Part shown: positions 1-11,146 of the stretch, one piece after another | Layout: every line of letters begins with the position of its first letter | Numbering within the stretch: position 1 is the first letter of the stretch | DNA from: Macrocystis pyrifera | Taxonomy: Eukaryota > Sar > Phaeophyceae > Laminariales > Laminariaceae | Assembly: GCA_031763025.1 (NCBI GenBank) | Contig: JASSKH010000002.1 | Span: 21,219,168-21,283,167, forward strand | Length of the DNA: 64,000 bases | Reading direction: 5' to 3' | Made by a program: the position numbers and the translations under genes | The notes under the pieces: model-generated | The model's input: only the letters and a program-made list of their open reading frames with translations | Databases searched by the model: none | Told to the model about the DNA's origin: nothing

Positions 1-117
1 ACAACCTTTCTTCTTTCTTCTTCGCAAACTGCCAACCAATAGACAGCTCTTCGCACGGCGACTAAAAGAGGCGTCTCGCCTTCGACGAACGGCATAGGTG
101 CAGCTGTCGGCGGCTAA

Positions 118-475
118 GCTGCTGCTGTCCGTGGCGAACCTGCTGGTACTGCAACCCCCGCCTCTCCTTTCTCCACGCCCCCTAAGCTCACCTCCCCCTC
201 GTCGAGAGGCGCGTGGTCCTCGCCCTCTGGCAAGAGAGCGGCAACGACAAAGACCGACCTGGTGCCGGCTGTTGTTTGCGACCGGTGCACGGATCAGCAT
301 TTACTTGGTCAAGAACTCCGCGCCTGGTGGCTAAAAAACGTGGCCTTCGCCACCTGCAAGGATTTCACGTGCGCTGGTGGCGGGATCATCCTGTACTGGG
401 CAACCGACTACGAGTTCTGTGCTCGCCCGATCAAGGAAGGGACTGTCGCGTACTCCCTCGAGACTGCTGACAGTG
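118..475 (+). CDS. possible partial coding exon, Cys-rich, unrecognised
   Basis: An open frame with no early ATG runs from just after a TAA at 115 to a good splice-donor match (GTGAGT at 476-481). The first ~50 codons are rich in Pro, Ser and Thr, like a disordered leader. The rest is more protein-like and holds VVCDRCTDQHLLGQ, a Trp-rich stretch (LRAWW) and further cysteines (ATCKDFTC, YEFC), which could bind zinc. Beyond 475 the same frame only reads into T-rich DNA and a CTG tract, as expected if it has entered an intron or left the gene. The first ATG in this frame is at 262. I do not recognise the family, and the window edge may cut off its 5' part. It could equally be a piece of a transposon gene. 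Confidence 0.3.
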
Positions 476-779
476 GTGAGTGTCTTGGGTATATTATCGT
501 TGAATGCTGTCTGTTGCCAGTACGTTTTTTGGGGGTTTTCAATTGCCTTTTCGCATACAAACCTACCTCAAAGCGTTTATTATTTTTGGGACTCATCCAT
601 GCTCGTTCTTTCTCCTTCGTGCGTTGCGTCGGCTCCTCTTACACAGTGCACGCGAACGCGCACATGCACAACTGTGTGCGCGACGTGAACGAAGGAACGG
701 AGGATTCAGCCACCGTCGTCACCGCTGCACCGAACGACGTGAGTGCTGCTGATACTGTGGTGCATTTTAGGGGCACACG

Positions 780-1749
780 ATTTCTATGTGTACCCCTTTT
801 GCTCGTTTTCGGCTGCTGCTGCTGCTGCTGCCGCTGCTGCTGTCAGCGCCACGCCATGAGTGCTGCTGCTGTCCACCTGCTGCTCCTGTGCACTTGCTGC
901 TGCTGTAGTGCTGCTGCGTTGTAGCCGTGCATCATGCTGGAAGCGTACATATTTTCGGATGTCAATAAAATTCCGTAGGTTTTGTGATGGCGGCATACCA
1001 GGGTACATCATGTTTTTTTCTTCCTTATTTTCATACCGTTGCTATGCTGCTGCTGCTGCTGCTGCCGCTGCTGCTGCTGCCAACGCTGCGGCGATTCGTT
1101 GCAACTTCTGCTGCTGCTAATGCTGCCGCAATATCCACTGAATGTCCGTATGTACTCGTATTACTGCTTTTATTGGTCGTTTTTGTACCCAAATGGTTCT
1201 TTTGATACGTGAAAAAATATTTTTGTCGTTTTGCTCCTGAATTTTGCGTACGTGCTGCTTTTTCGCGTTTTTGGCTTGATTTTTTTTCCTAACGTTGCTA
1301 TGCTGCTGCTTGCTGCTGCTGTGGTGCTGCTGCGTTGTTGCCGTACATCATGCTGCACTTGTGTGTGTACATATTTCTGTATTGTCAATGAATTTCCGTA
1401 GGTTTTGCGATCGCGGCATACCAGGGTACATAGTTTTTTTCTTCCTTATTTTCATATCGTTGCTAAGCTGCTGCTGCCAACGCGGATTATTGTTGCTGTT
1501 GGCCGTTTTTGTACCCAAATGTTTTTTTTTTGTACGTAAAAAAAAAATATTTTGGTCGTTTTGCTCCTGCATTTTGCGTACGAACTACTTTTTCTCGTAT
1601 TTTAGCTTGGTTCTTTTCGTATTGTTGCTATGCTGCTGCGTTGTTGCCGTACAGCATGCGGGGGTTGGTCTATCTATAGTGAGGTACCAAATACTTTTCG
1701 GACGGACTCGGGGTACCTACTTTTTTTCTTCCTTCTATTCATATCGTTG

Positions 1750-1784
<35 letters not shown>

Positions 1785-1804
1785 ACGCTGTGGCGATCCG
1801 TTGC

Positions 1805-1841
<37 letters not shown>

Positions 1842-2880
1842 AGTGGTGCCGCAATATTCACTGAATGTTCGTATGTACTCGGACAATTGCGTTTCTTGGT
1901 CGTTTTGTGGCGCTGCTGCGTTGTTCCCGTACATCATGCTGGACACGATTTGTGTGCCTATTACACTTGTGCGTGTGTACATATTTCTGTATCGTCAATG
2001 CGTTTTTTGTGGTGCTGCTGCGTTGTTGCCGTACATCATGCTGGACGTGATTTGTGTGTGTATTACACTCGTGTGTGTGTACATATTTCTGTATCGTCAA
2101 TGAATTCCCGTACGTTTTGCGATTGTGGCAGACCAGGGTACATAGTTTTTTTCTTCCTTCTCTTCATATCGTTGCTATGCTGCTGCAGCCAACGTTGCGG
2201 CGATCCGTTGCTGCTTCTGCTGCTGCTGCTGCTAATGCTACTAATGCTGCCGCAATATTCACTGAATGTTCGCATGTACTCGGATTATTGTTTTTCTTGA
2301 TCGTTGTTGTACCTAAATGGTCGTTTGGGTACCTGGAAAAAATATTTTGGTCATTTTGCTGCTGCATTTTGCGTACGTACTGCTTTTACTCGTTTGGGGC
2401 TTCGTTCTTTCCATATCGCTGCTATGCTGCTGTGGTGCTGCTGCTGCGTTGTACATCATGCTGGTCATTTGTGTGTACATATTTTTGTTTCGCCAATGAA
2501 ATTCCGTAGTTTTTGCGGTCGCGGCATACCAGGGTACATACTTCATTTCTTATCTTTGCTATGCCGCTACTGCTGCCAACGCTGTGGCGATCCATTGCTG
2601 CTTCTGCTGCTGCTAATGTTGCTAATGCTGCCGCAACCACTGCTCGAAGCCGTTGCTGCTGCTGCTGCTGCTGATACCGCTAATGCTGGCTCAATATCCA
2701 CTGATTGTTCGTATGTATTCGGATTTCTGTTTTTCTTGGACGTTTTTGCACCCAAATGGTCGTTTTGGTACGTTAAATAAATGTTTTGGCCGTTTTCCTG
2801 CTGCGTTTTACGCACGTACTCGCTGCTTCTGCCGCTGCTGCTGCCGTCGTATAGCAAGCGATTACGTACTGCTGTTGTGC
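780..2880. repeat. macrosatellite of ~0.3-0.42 kb units with CTG tracts
   Basis: Five or so diverged tandem units. Each carries, in order, a landmark like CGTACATCATGCTGGA (near 924, 1342, 1648, 2027, 2449), a GTGTACATATTTCTG block, a CCAGGGTACAT block (near 998, 1421, 2134, 2527), a pure or interrupted GCT tract of variable length, a GCAATATCCACTGAATGT block, and an ATATTTTGGTCGTTTTGCTCC block. A partial extra unit lies near 1928-2030. The long open frames here encode Leu, Ala or Cys runs in every frame on both strands, so I treat them as artefacts of the CTG tracts and not as genes. Confidence 0.85.
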
Positions 2881-2914
2881 CGCTGTAGAGCAGTACAAAT
2901 AATGACCTCTGCCT

Positions 2915-2948
2915 CCCCCCCCCCCCCCCCTATTATATATATTATATA
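2915..2948. repeat. poly-C tract plus TATA microsatellite
   Basis: A run of about 17 C is followed directly by an alternating TA-rich stretch. It sits immediately before the dispersed repeat that starts at 2949. A shorter poly-C run precedes the related copy near 41740. Confidence 0.8.
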
Positions 2949-3600
2949 TGGGTTGGGTTGGCGTCGGTTGGCAACGACACCGTAAAACATGCCGCTCACT
3001 ACGTGAGCTTGACAATCAGGGCACCGTTTTTTTTTTTTTTTTTTTGGCGGTCGCCCACAGCTGGTCGTCGAGTTAGGTCATTTGTGCGAGGTAAAGAGCC
3101 TTTACTCTGCACAAGGGAATTGATCGTATCACGTAGTGTTCAAGGTAAGGCACCCAAGAGGCAGTTACATAGTACTCCCATTGCCGTCTCTGGAAGTGGC
3201 TACACCGGAACTTAAACTAACTCATTGAAGCTGCCATCCGTATGCAAGTCCGCCTCACAAGCGGTTCTTAGTAGGATGCAGCTCACCCTTCATGCGACTC
3301 GCCGGACACCTCACGGCGCTTCGCGCTTGGTGCAAGCAATGTCTGCCTGGTCGGTGAAAACCCGACATGCTCCGTCCCGGCATTGTAGGGATGCGAGGGT
3401 CTATGGTCATACGACTACGGCCATGCATGAGATCGAGTACATCTCTCCTATCGAGTACACCCCCCCCCCCCCCCCTCTTCCCCCTCCCCCGCCATTCCCT
3501 GCACGCCACTCCCGCCCCGCGCACCCTGTTTACTTCGACCCGGTCGGTGGCAAGTGCTACAACTGCCGCCTGACGGACTCCACCATCAAAGACTGAGACA
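2949..3600 (+). repeat. dispersed repeat family A, copy 1
   Basis: From GGTTGGGTTGGCGTCG to about 3440 this matches 41770-42140 block by block, with the same order of GATCGTATC, TTAGTAGGATGCA, CACGGCGCTTCGCGCTTG and GTGAAAACCCGAC blocks. Weaker similarity continues to about 3600. The part from 3236 to 3332 is also nearly identical to the last ~97 bases of the window. A C-homopolymer of about 16 bases interrupts it at ~3461. No convincing coding capacity is shared by the copies, so a non-autonomous mobile element is the likeliest reading. Confidence 0.75.
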
Positions 3601-3603
3601 TAA

Positions 3604-3972
3604 TCATCAAGCGCAAGAAGACTCCCTTCCATTTCGCCTGCTCCAGGGCTTCGCAGAATTCCGAAGAAGTACGCCAAGCAGATTGTCTCCATCCAGGACG
3701 AACGAGAGGCAACACATTGTTCCCACATTTCCCAAAATCACGATTATTTCTCCCTACACATACCCAACGGGTTCAACAGCGGACAGATCCACATTCTGGG
3801 CCTCCCGCCTCGTTACTACAGCAGCCTGGAAGACTATTTACATATCATGTCTCATCCAAACTCCTATGCTGGCTAAATTGAAATCGCGGCCGCCCAGCAA
3901 CTATACAACATTTCCATAACCGTTGTCGTTGCCGGCACTGCTGCTTTCCCCTCTGTCCCAAACCCTCCTTGA
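3604..3972 (+). pseudogene. decayed coding frame, weakly OTU-like
   Basis: A frame without ATG runs 90 codons to a TAA at 3874, then continues in phase to a TGA at 3970. It reads like real protein: KKYAKQIVSIQDERE, then NHDYFSLHIPNGF, then a YLHIMSHPNSYAG segment, a stop, and IEIAAAQQLYNISITVVVAG. The last part resembles the end of OTU-type cysteine protease domains (an acidic or Gly residue before an IEI-A-A pattern, then a hydrophobic strand). The catalytic Cys and His regions are not visible. OTU domains do occur in mobile elements of protists, so this could be a transposon relic. The family call is weak. Confidence 0.25.
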
Positions 3973-4146
3973 AACAACAGCCTGTATGTTGTATATCATC
4001 CACATGCCATGCACTACTCCACTCTCTCCCCGCACTGATGAAAGATGTTATCCTTATTATTAGACGAATGTCATTCTTACTCTTGCGTCACCCGATCTTA
4101 CGTTTCACATTACATTCACAAATAAACGCGATTATTACACCCTTCA

Positions 4147-4269
4147 TCGTTTCCTACACAAATACATTTAGTTTGGTTGGCTTTGGGCTATTGCCCCAGT
4201 TGCAATATAACTGCAATTGGCGTCATAGCCCAAAGCCAACCAAACTAAATGTATTTGTACAAGAAACGA
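4147..4269. repeat. 123-nt near-perfect foldback (inverted repeat)
   Basis: Arms 4147-4190 and 4226-4269 are 44 nt each and match at 41 of 44 positions as inverted copies. Pairing continues imperfectly into the 35-nt centre (CCAGTTGCA against TGCAATTGG), leaving only a few unpaired bases. The three mismatches cluster near the outer ends. The structure could be a foldback mini-transposon, a small-RNA hairpin precursor, or the product of a recent inverted duplication. No second copy is obvious in the window. Confidence 0.85.
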
Positions 4270-7090
4270 CGGAATACCCACTCCGAAGGAAAGCCTCGTA
4301 TGGTGCTACAAATACGGTCACCCATGATCCTGAGTACACCCCCCTGTTCTGTTTGCATTGACGTACTTTTTGCTTATCTTTGCCACCCCCATGTTGGAAA
4401 CTCTGTGTCTTCATTTTTGCCTGCTTTTGTACTTGTCGCTTCTCAAGTTTTTCCTTTTGACTTTCTCGGTTTTGCTGCATTCCAATCCCTTCTACTGCCT
4501 GCCGCCTCGACTCCCCTTCCAAGTCGACAACGTACGTACGTATGGACTATGAACAGTACCTGATACGTCCCTGGTATACTATAACGTGCACTTGTTTCAT
4601 GCTACAGTTTGGTTTTTGGCGGGCGATTTGCCGCTTTGTTTTTTTCCTGAGGTATCTTTCCGTTTCAGAATTTTTGGGGCATGGCCTGTGACCACAGACT
4701 CCATTCTGACGATGAGCTCATGTGACATCATCAACAACAGCAACAAGGCTTGAACCTTTTTGTGTGGTTTGTCTTCCCATTTGGCTGCGGTGTGACCCAA
4801 CGTGTTGAGGGTTGAACCCCTGACGCGGAAAAACGCTAAATAGCGACACTCATTCACACTAAAACGAAGGGAGGACCCTGCGTTAGCATGCAATGCCCAG
4901 TACCGTTTGACGCTTGTAGTTCCCTCAGCAATATGTGATATAAGTGCGCCCTATCCTCCTTTTGTCAGGCCCGCTTCATGACCGCAAATGTGATAATATG
5001 TTGTCCGGGTACCCAAGCACCCGGGGGCATATGCTGTCCGAGTACCCGGTGGTAAATCCGAGTCCGACCTCCAGAATATGGCGGGTACTCGTTCGCGGCG
5101 GCTACCCGGCGGATGGCACCTCCAATCCGTAGTACTTCCAGCAGACCCCCGAGTAAAACGCAGTATTTCATTCCCCATGACTTAAAGCATCTGTGCACGG
5201 CGCAGTCACTTTTGTACTCCGTAAGTAGTGTGTAGCACAATCGCAACTCTTCGTATTGAGTCTCACCTCCATCCTTCGCCAGAACGCTAACATTTAGGTC
5301 ATCATGCACGACAGCAAGGCATGCAGCATCTATAGTAATCGAATTAGACACTCATGCTGTATTGGCGTATGATACCATGCAACCAGTGCTGTTCCGACCG
5401 CCCAGCTGTTCCGTGGATGTCTAAACATTTAGTAGCTACCGGAAAGCATAGGCCCCAGAAGGATCCGACATGCAGGTATCGAGAGGCATACATGTGATTA
5501 TTCTCTGCCATCGTACCATAGACACTACTCGTGGAAATGAACCGGTACCTGATATACGCTAGAATACTACCAACATCCCGATAGCCGTCGTCGTTCGGTA
5601 CCTTTATGGAAACGGGGTCATAAAGCCATGATATACGGTGGGTGTATGGGCATTTATAGCCATGGGGCGGGCACCCAGGGGGTTCTGCTGCAGATGACCC
5701 AACGACATTGTGTGTTTTGACCCCCGACACTGCTCGGTTGGTTGTGTGTTGTTACTGCGTGGGAGATATGGAGTTTGTTTACTTCTAAAGTTGACGGGGT
5801 TGACGTCGACGGCCGCATCGATGGGTGTTTTGCACGCCACAACACGGCGAATCCCGCGGCATATAATGGTGTAAAACAACCTGACAGGATAGAAGCCGGG
5901 GCACCCAGGGGTTTGTGGCCCAGTACAAGGGTGTTTTGTCCAATGAGCGCTGCCGATGTAAGGAATTTCTTGAGGCGGACTTATCTGTACCGGCACATGT
6001 CATACGAACGCTCAAAGTACACCGTTTTCCGGCTAACGCCCTCAGAAGAACATCAAAATAAGAATTACACGATGAAAACGAGACCAAGAAAAACAAAAAA
6101 AACAACCCCCTTCGCTACCAAGTGCTACGTTTTCACGCTTGAAAACATTAGTGTTCTACAAAGCGCCATCTACCTTCTTCTCAAAAAAATTGTCAAACGT
6201 TTCCAATATACAAAATATCGGCTCAACACTCGAGCAAACAAACACGCAAAAAATAAACAAGTGTCCCACCTTATATTTCACCCGCTCCTTGTAATATTTT
6301 TTAACGTCTTTGGCGTGTTTGAAGTGTCGTGTGGTTGTTCCTTGCTGGCCCGTTTGTATCGTTACAAAATCCTCAGGGAGAACAAGGCCGCGCTCAATAA
6401 TTGTCCGAAAAGACCGTAGGTCGAGGATGCGGTGATTCCTGTTGAAATCGAAGAGTTGTCGATGTTGCGAGTGTTGTTATGGGTGATAGTGGCAGTGGTG
6501 GCGGTTAACACTAACATCAGCAGCAATGGCGCGCCGGCATCGTAAACAGCGGAAAAATCGGCATCGGGAACCAAACCAGTATCACTAAAGCAGCCCCAGC
6601 ACCATCAGCAACCATAGCAACAACACCAACATCTCCCATAGTTGCAGCAACACTATCAACGTCAGAAATTGCATCTAGAATACCACCGAAAAATTATGAC
6701 GCCAACAATACTACCAACAACATTGCCAACAACACCATCATTCTCGACACCACCACAACCACCGCCGATAACAGTACCATCGCTAAAAATAACTACACAA
6801 CCACAACTATAGCATCTCACATGCACATTGCGGTTAGATCCCAGTAAGCACCGATGCCCATCGTCGCGTTGGCATCCGATATCCTGTTACACAATTCGCA
6901 CGTGTGCGAATGTCACTAATGTGTGCCCATAACAAATGAACACTCATGACATGGGCGTGCGCATGAACTGTACGTGTGCAATGTTCACACTGAACATTCT
7001 TAGCTACATGCAAGCAACTTGCAACTACAATCAAGCACATCAAGCCCGGACTACGCAAGGTGTGTTCTGGACAAGCTTGGCCTATATCTA
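4270..7090. other. no gene recognised; low-complexity patches
   Basis: I see no supportable gene here. Around 4990-5120 there are several GGGTACCCG-like strings of the kind also found near 18.6 and 19.8 kb. From about 6590 to 6810 the DNA is made of CAA, CAC and CCA triplets. ORFs up to 225 codons exist (5742-6419, + strand) but show no recognisable motif, and overlapping frames are equally open. Confidence 0.5.
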
Positions 7091-7099
7091 CTACCAGGT

Positions 7100-7190
7100 A
7101 TATATTGCAAGGGTTCTGTAGTTGGCGACGCCCGCTCATCAGCGAGGGCCCAAGGCTTTGTGGGTTACCTGCATTCATGAGTAGGTAACA
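7100..7190 (+). repeat. dispersed repeat family B, copy 1
   Basis: GTAGTTGGCGA, CGCCCGCTCAT and a GTGGGT-AGGTAAC end recur in the same order at 14776-14878, where extra bases separate the first two blocks. The function is unknown. Confidence 0.5.
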
Positions 7191-7315
7191 AAAGAAAGAT
7201 ATTGCGAAATACCAATGGGAAATGCGGTACGCTCAAAAAAGTAATGCAAACACCACTAAATGTATTCTCCACGGACGGGAACATGTGTATGTACCAAATT
7301 GACTTTGTTTGGACA

Positions 7316-7520
7316 TGGCCCACGGTTTCTCTTCCGGCCGCGTGTTTTTTCTCGCGCCCTCGGCCGCAGAGCACCATCGGCGCCCGCGTGTACACCACGG
7401 CGCAAGTGCGGGTCCCGGCCAGGCTCCGTGGTACGTGTCCTGAGCGTTCAAAGTCGCGGAAAGGTTGCACTTAATCGCGGGGAGGCGTTCCGCCGAGCTA
7501 GAGCCAAGCAGGGCGAAACT
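7316..7520 (+). repeat. dispersed repeat family C, copy 1
   Basis: This GC-rich segment (frame reading FSRALGRRAPSAPACTPRRK) resembles 10270-10500 on the + strand and 37855-38100 on the - strand. The shared landmarks are CCGGC-CAGGCTCCGTGG-ACGTG, a TCAAAGTCGCG block and a GAGGCGTTCCGCC-like block. The minus-strand copy translates similarly in one frame (FSLALGRRARWGHVCTTAQA). The frame similarity could mean an old coding origin or simply shared DNA. Confidence 0.55.
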
Positions 7521-8071
7521 CCACAATTCGATATGTTCTGCTGTGCTGCAACTATATCCTGTCTTTATCACACCGCCCCTCAAGCTCTCAAGTTCTCTAC
7601 ATTGTGGCAGCCACAATAGAACAGCAGTCCCACATCAAGCTCTTCTCTTTGTGACGGCCGCCCACAATGCATCTCTGTGTTGTGCGTGTGTGCCATGTTT
7701 CCTGTTGACCTGAGAAATAAAAACGAACGCATTATGTCAAGATAGATGCAATTAACTGGACGCTACGCAGGGAGTACGGCGATACAATCCACACTTCCTC
7801 GGGGTTTCAAAAGAAACCGCGCAACTACGGTACACACTACGACAACAACAGCAGCGGCAAAACGGTAGTACCAGCGCTTCAAACTCTGCCCTTTGTGACA
7901 GCCGACAGCCGCGTTTATTTTTCGTGTTCATCTGTTTCATCAGGAGATACATCAATACATGCAAACTCATGACCACGTACAATGTTACCATCGAACAAAC
8001 GTTGTCGAACTTCATCCTGTCATACTTTACAGCAACATATTACAGCAGCAGTATAATAGGGACGCCTGATG

Positions 8072-8135
8072 CTCCACGTTTTCACTTGCGACACCCCCGG
8101 GATTTCAAGTCAGCCACATCCCGTGGGCCTGCCTC
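8072..8135 (+). repeat. short dispersed repeat D (also 13806-13885, 14690-14765)
   Basis: TTTTCACTTGCGAC, CCCCGGGATTTCA and CCACATCCCG occur in this order and at similar spacing at all three places. The copy near 14.7 kb continues into a CGAAGAGGAAT block, which also appears near 9835. These may be pieces of one longer element. Confidence 0.45.
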
Positions 8136-8163
8136 AAACGCTTTGGCCCAGAGCTGTAGGATA

Positions 8164-8700
8164 TGAACACGGCCCTCCTTAGTCTGAAAGTCCGCATGTT
8201 GAAGGCCACGGTGATTTAGACCTTACTGTGCGGATGTGTGACATGGACTCTCAGTGCGCAACACTTCGCCAGGCTCCGATCGGTGCACCACTTAGCCCTC
8301 CTGCGGGTCCTTGGCTTCCAGCGCCGACAGCGTGGCGACTATACAACCCTCTCGTACGCGAAGGCCCGCAAGAAGACACGACGCGAGAGCACCCAAATAA
8401 CCATCCGTGAACGGAGACTCTTCTTTGCGGGGGCCGTGGTGCGGCAACACAAGAGGTGATTACCCAGTCGGGTGATGTTTGCGACGGTGACCGGTGGGGA
8501 TCGGGCGGGCAGCCAAATACTTGACATAGTCAAGGAGTTTCGAGTCACCGAGGGGTCGACAGTACATACCCCGTTGGTTTTTGGAGTAGAGACCGCGGTG
8601 TGGACCGTTGCAGCCAAGAAGGCAGGTAAGTGGTACCGGGGGGTCCTCGAAACACATACCGGTTCATGGTCAAGTGGCAAAAGGATGAGGCGGAGTTGAG
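8164..8700 (+). pseudogene. non-LTR retrotransposon (LINE) 3' coding end, copy 1
   Basis: The frame from 8164 reads LKVRMLKATVI, then a stop (TAG near 8217), then TLLCGCVTWTLSAQHFARL, LLRVLGFQRRQR and TIRERRLFFAGAV. This is the conserved C-terminal tail of LINE reverse transcriptases of the RTE/Jockey-like type: a LLYGCETWTL-like motif, an R-LGI-W-R-R block, and an R-L-WAGHV-like end. A second frame (8476-8700) carries the further tail, with TEGSTVHTPLVFGVETAVW and AAKKAGKWYRGVLE. Copy 2 at 22.4-23.3 kb matches both parts. The polymerase core is missing, so this is a 5'-truncated, stop-containing dead copy, as is usual for LINE insertions. Confidence 0.75.
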
Positions 8701-9835
8701 CTGACAGCGCCATACATCCGTTGGGGGTGGGGCCCTAGGGAATGGGAAGGGGAGGGGGGCAACAGTCGTAAGCAAACCGCGGTCGACGGAAGCAGAAAGG
8801 AGACAGTCGACAGGGTACGTAGCAAGGTACCAGGCCGACTAGTAGAGATAACTTGTTTAGGCCACTCGTACCGCATACTTCTGCGGCTGCTTCGAATGCG
8901 ACGCTGCTGTGTTTCGGTTCTCCTTCTATTTTTCTCTTACGTTCTTATTCTTGTGGCCTGTTTTTCTTGGTGTCTCTTGTTGGTTCTTTATTTCTGTTTT
9001 GCTTTTGGTTCCTTTGTGTAGCGTGTTGTCCGTAGCACGACAGCGATACTCCAACCCCTCGTATTACGTTTGTTTTGTTGCCTTGTGTTGGGGTCGCTTA
9101 TTGCCTTCGCTTCCTGTGCTTCCCTACGCGATTTTTCCCCCTTTTTAATATTTTATACCCGGTATTGTTCTTGAATATGTTATCTGTTTTTCTTCCGTCC
9201 TTCTGAAAAAAAGTCTTGTTTCGTGGGTGGATGACGAGCCTGTTTTGCTCATTTTCGTGTAGCCTGACGAATCCTCTCCGGGGGTGGGGCACGGTTGACG
9301 AAAGCAGGAAGGAGAGGACAGACAGGATAGCAAGGTACCAGACCGACTAGTGTGTAGAAGGTATTTACGCTACTCGTACCACCAACTGCTGCGGCTGCCA
9401 GGAGGGTGTTTTTTGTTTGGTATTGTTGTGCTTCGGCTTGCCTGTTCTTTCCTTAGGGTTCGTAGTCGCACTCCGCTTATGTGGTTGTTTGTTTGTTTTG
9501 CTTGTTTTTTTCGTGTTGCAAGCCACATTTCCCTCTGGGGTGCACGAAAACTTTTTTTCTTTTTTTTTTCCCCGATTATTCGTCCCCTTGTTTCTTTCGA
9601 TTTTCCTCTCTTTAAAAAAACGGGTTTGTCGTGCTCGTCGTATCCTGTACGATGACATGTCATTGCACTGTCTACTCTGGTTACTGCATAAATATGTAGT
9701 ATCTCCCTGTCGTAGTTTTATGACCACAGAGCTTGTGTCTCTCTAGGATTAAAGAATTGGCGTGGACACTGGTTGTGCTGGATGTCGACGGGTAGAAAGA
9801 ACGGATAAATATGAAGACCACACACACATCCCGAA
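8700..9835 (+). mobile_element. LINE 3' untranslated region and tail, copy 1
   Basis: Directly after the coding remnant, a block with AGCAAGGTACCAG-CCGACTAGT occurs twice (near 8820 and 9332), giving an internal duplication of about 510 bp. T-rich DNA follows. The end near 9690-9835 (CTCTAGGATTAA, GACACTGG, GTCGACGGGTAGAAAGAACG, AATATGAAGAC) matches the end of LINE copy 2 near 23.9-24.0 kb and two isolated tails at 16.4 and 59.3 kb. Minus-strand ORFs across it are shadows of T-rich DNA. Confidence 0.65.
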
Positions 9836-9859
9836 GAGGAATCTTGCGCAGATGCTCCC

Positions 9860-10240
9860 AGTATACTTCATACTCCGAGACTCGGAGTATCGAGCATATT
9901 TCGTACCCCAAGCACTGAGAGTATTGCATTTCTCGGGGCCTGAATACTCGGACTACTTGGAGTATGAACAGTACTCAAGTCCCAAATACAGTGAGTACTG
10001 GGAGTATGAGCAGTAAACACCACCGAGCATGAGCAGCTCCCGCAGTACAAACATCTACAGTACTTGCAGTGGTTAGAGTATTCAGAGTATTGGACCCGGA
10101 AATATTTCAGCATTCGAATAAAAATACTCCGAGTAGTACTTTAACCCGCAGTACTTTGTAGTATGAACCCCTGCAATACTGCGAGTATTGCTTTACCTCG
10201 CACTATGAAAGCCTGAAATCCTGCGATTATTGGATGTATA
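9860..10240. repeat. degenerate AGTACT/GAGTATT repeat field
   Basis: Strings such as GGAGTATGA, CAGTACTC, GAATACTCGG and CGAGTATTG recur every few tens of bases in both orientations with no strict period. A related field lies at 13880-14130 (CCGAAATACT, AGCAGTAT, AAATACTCGAAGTA). It looks like an old, shuffled minisatellite. Confidence 0.6.
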
Positions 10241-10269
10241 TCACTTTGTACAAAATGGATGTTTTTTTC

Positions 10270-10500
10270 CGGAATAGTTCACTTTTCTCGTTGGGCCCCG
10301 GGTTTATTCTCGTGCTTCCTGCTGCGGGGCCCGCTGAGTGCGGCGTGGACAGAACGGTGCAAGCGTTGGCCCCGGCCGGGCTCCGTGGCACATGCTCTAG
10401 GTGGTCAAAGTCGCGTGACCCATCAAGCAACTCAGAGGACAGGCTGCCACTTCCGAAAGGCCATGCGGGGGCTTGGAAACCTACCCGGTTTTTCCAGGGA
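10270..10500 (+). repeat. dispersed repeat family C, copy 2
   Basis: This shares with 7316-7520 the GGCCGGGCTCCGTGGCAC block followed by GGTCAAAGTCGCG, and the GC-rich lead-in. Confidence 0.5.
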
Positions 10501-10987
10501 AATGTTACGCAACAAACGCTACCCGAGTTTAAGGCTTATAAACTCGATTCCCACCACATTCCCCCCCCACTAAACCTGACGAGTACGTCAGGAACTCCGA
10601 CGAGACTCTGAGCATCCAAGTTTCACCTCCGACTTCTCGGTACCGGACTCAGTACGCAATGACCGCCATGCTCTCATCGTGCCTTTCTGGGTGTATTCTA
10701 AGTGAGTGAGTTTTACAGGTTCTTCAATATGAGGTATTCCCTTTTCTTTCATTTTTTTGGGGGAATGAAGGCCAGGATGGGACCACGGATCTTGCTCTTC
10801 ATAATCTTACGCCCTGCCTGCGACGCCAAAGTAGGGAAATGTAGGCTAAAAATGATACGCAGCAAACGCTACCCGAGCGTAAGGCTTGCAAACTCGATTT
10901 CCACCACAATCTTCGTATTTTGCAGGGCTTACTTCGGTATGCTTTTTTTTAGGTTGGTATCGTTTACTGCGGTATCCAGCCACGACG

Positions 10988-11146
10988 GTAATGCACGGTA
11001 GTTATTGGATGGTAGCTGGCCACCTTGATATTCATTGGTACAGGAACCGGCCACCACAGTAATGCACAGTAATGTTTTGGATGGTAACTGGCCACCTTGG
11101 TACTCATCGGCACAGGAACTGGCTACCACGGTAATACACGGTAAAT
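10988..11146. repeat. tandem repeat, ~72-bp period
   Basis: Two full units and the start of a third (10988, 11059, 11131) share GTAATGCAC, GGATGGTA-CTGGCCACCTTG and GGCACAGGAAC-GGC-ACCAC. A looser field with GGTAA, TTTGGATGGGAA and ACATGGTTT strings follows at about 11700-11960 with a period near 43 bp, ending in ATTACCGTGG and TTACCGCGGTAA. Confidence 0.7.

Noticed and set aside
262..924. 220-codon ORF taken as one protein
   Set aside because: Only the part before the splice-donor match at 475 looks like protein; the rest is T-rich DNA and a CTG tract read as Cys and Leu runs.
1295..2780. Several 150-180 codon ORFs on both strands
   Set aside because: All are translations of the CTG macrosatellite, open in several frames at once with poly-Leu, poly-Ala, poly-Cys or poly-Ser.
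5742..6419. 225-codon plus-strand ORF as a gene
   Set aside because: No domain or repeat-independent support, and basic low-complexity content in its second half.
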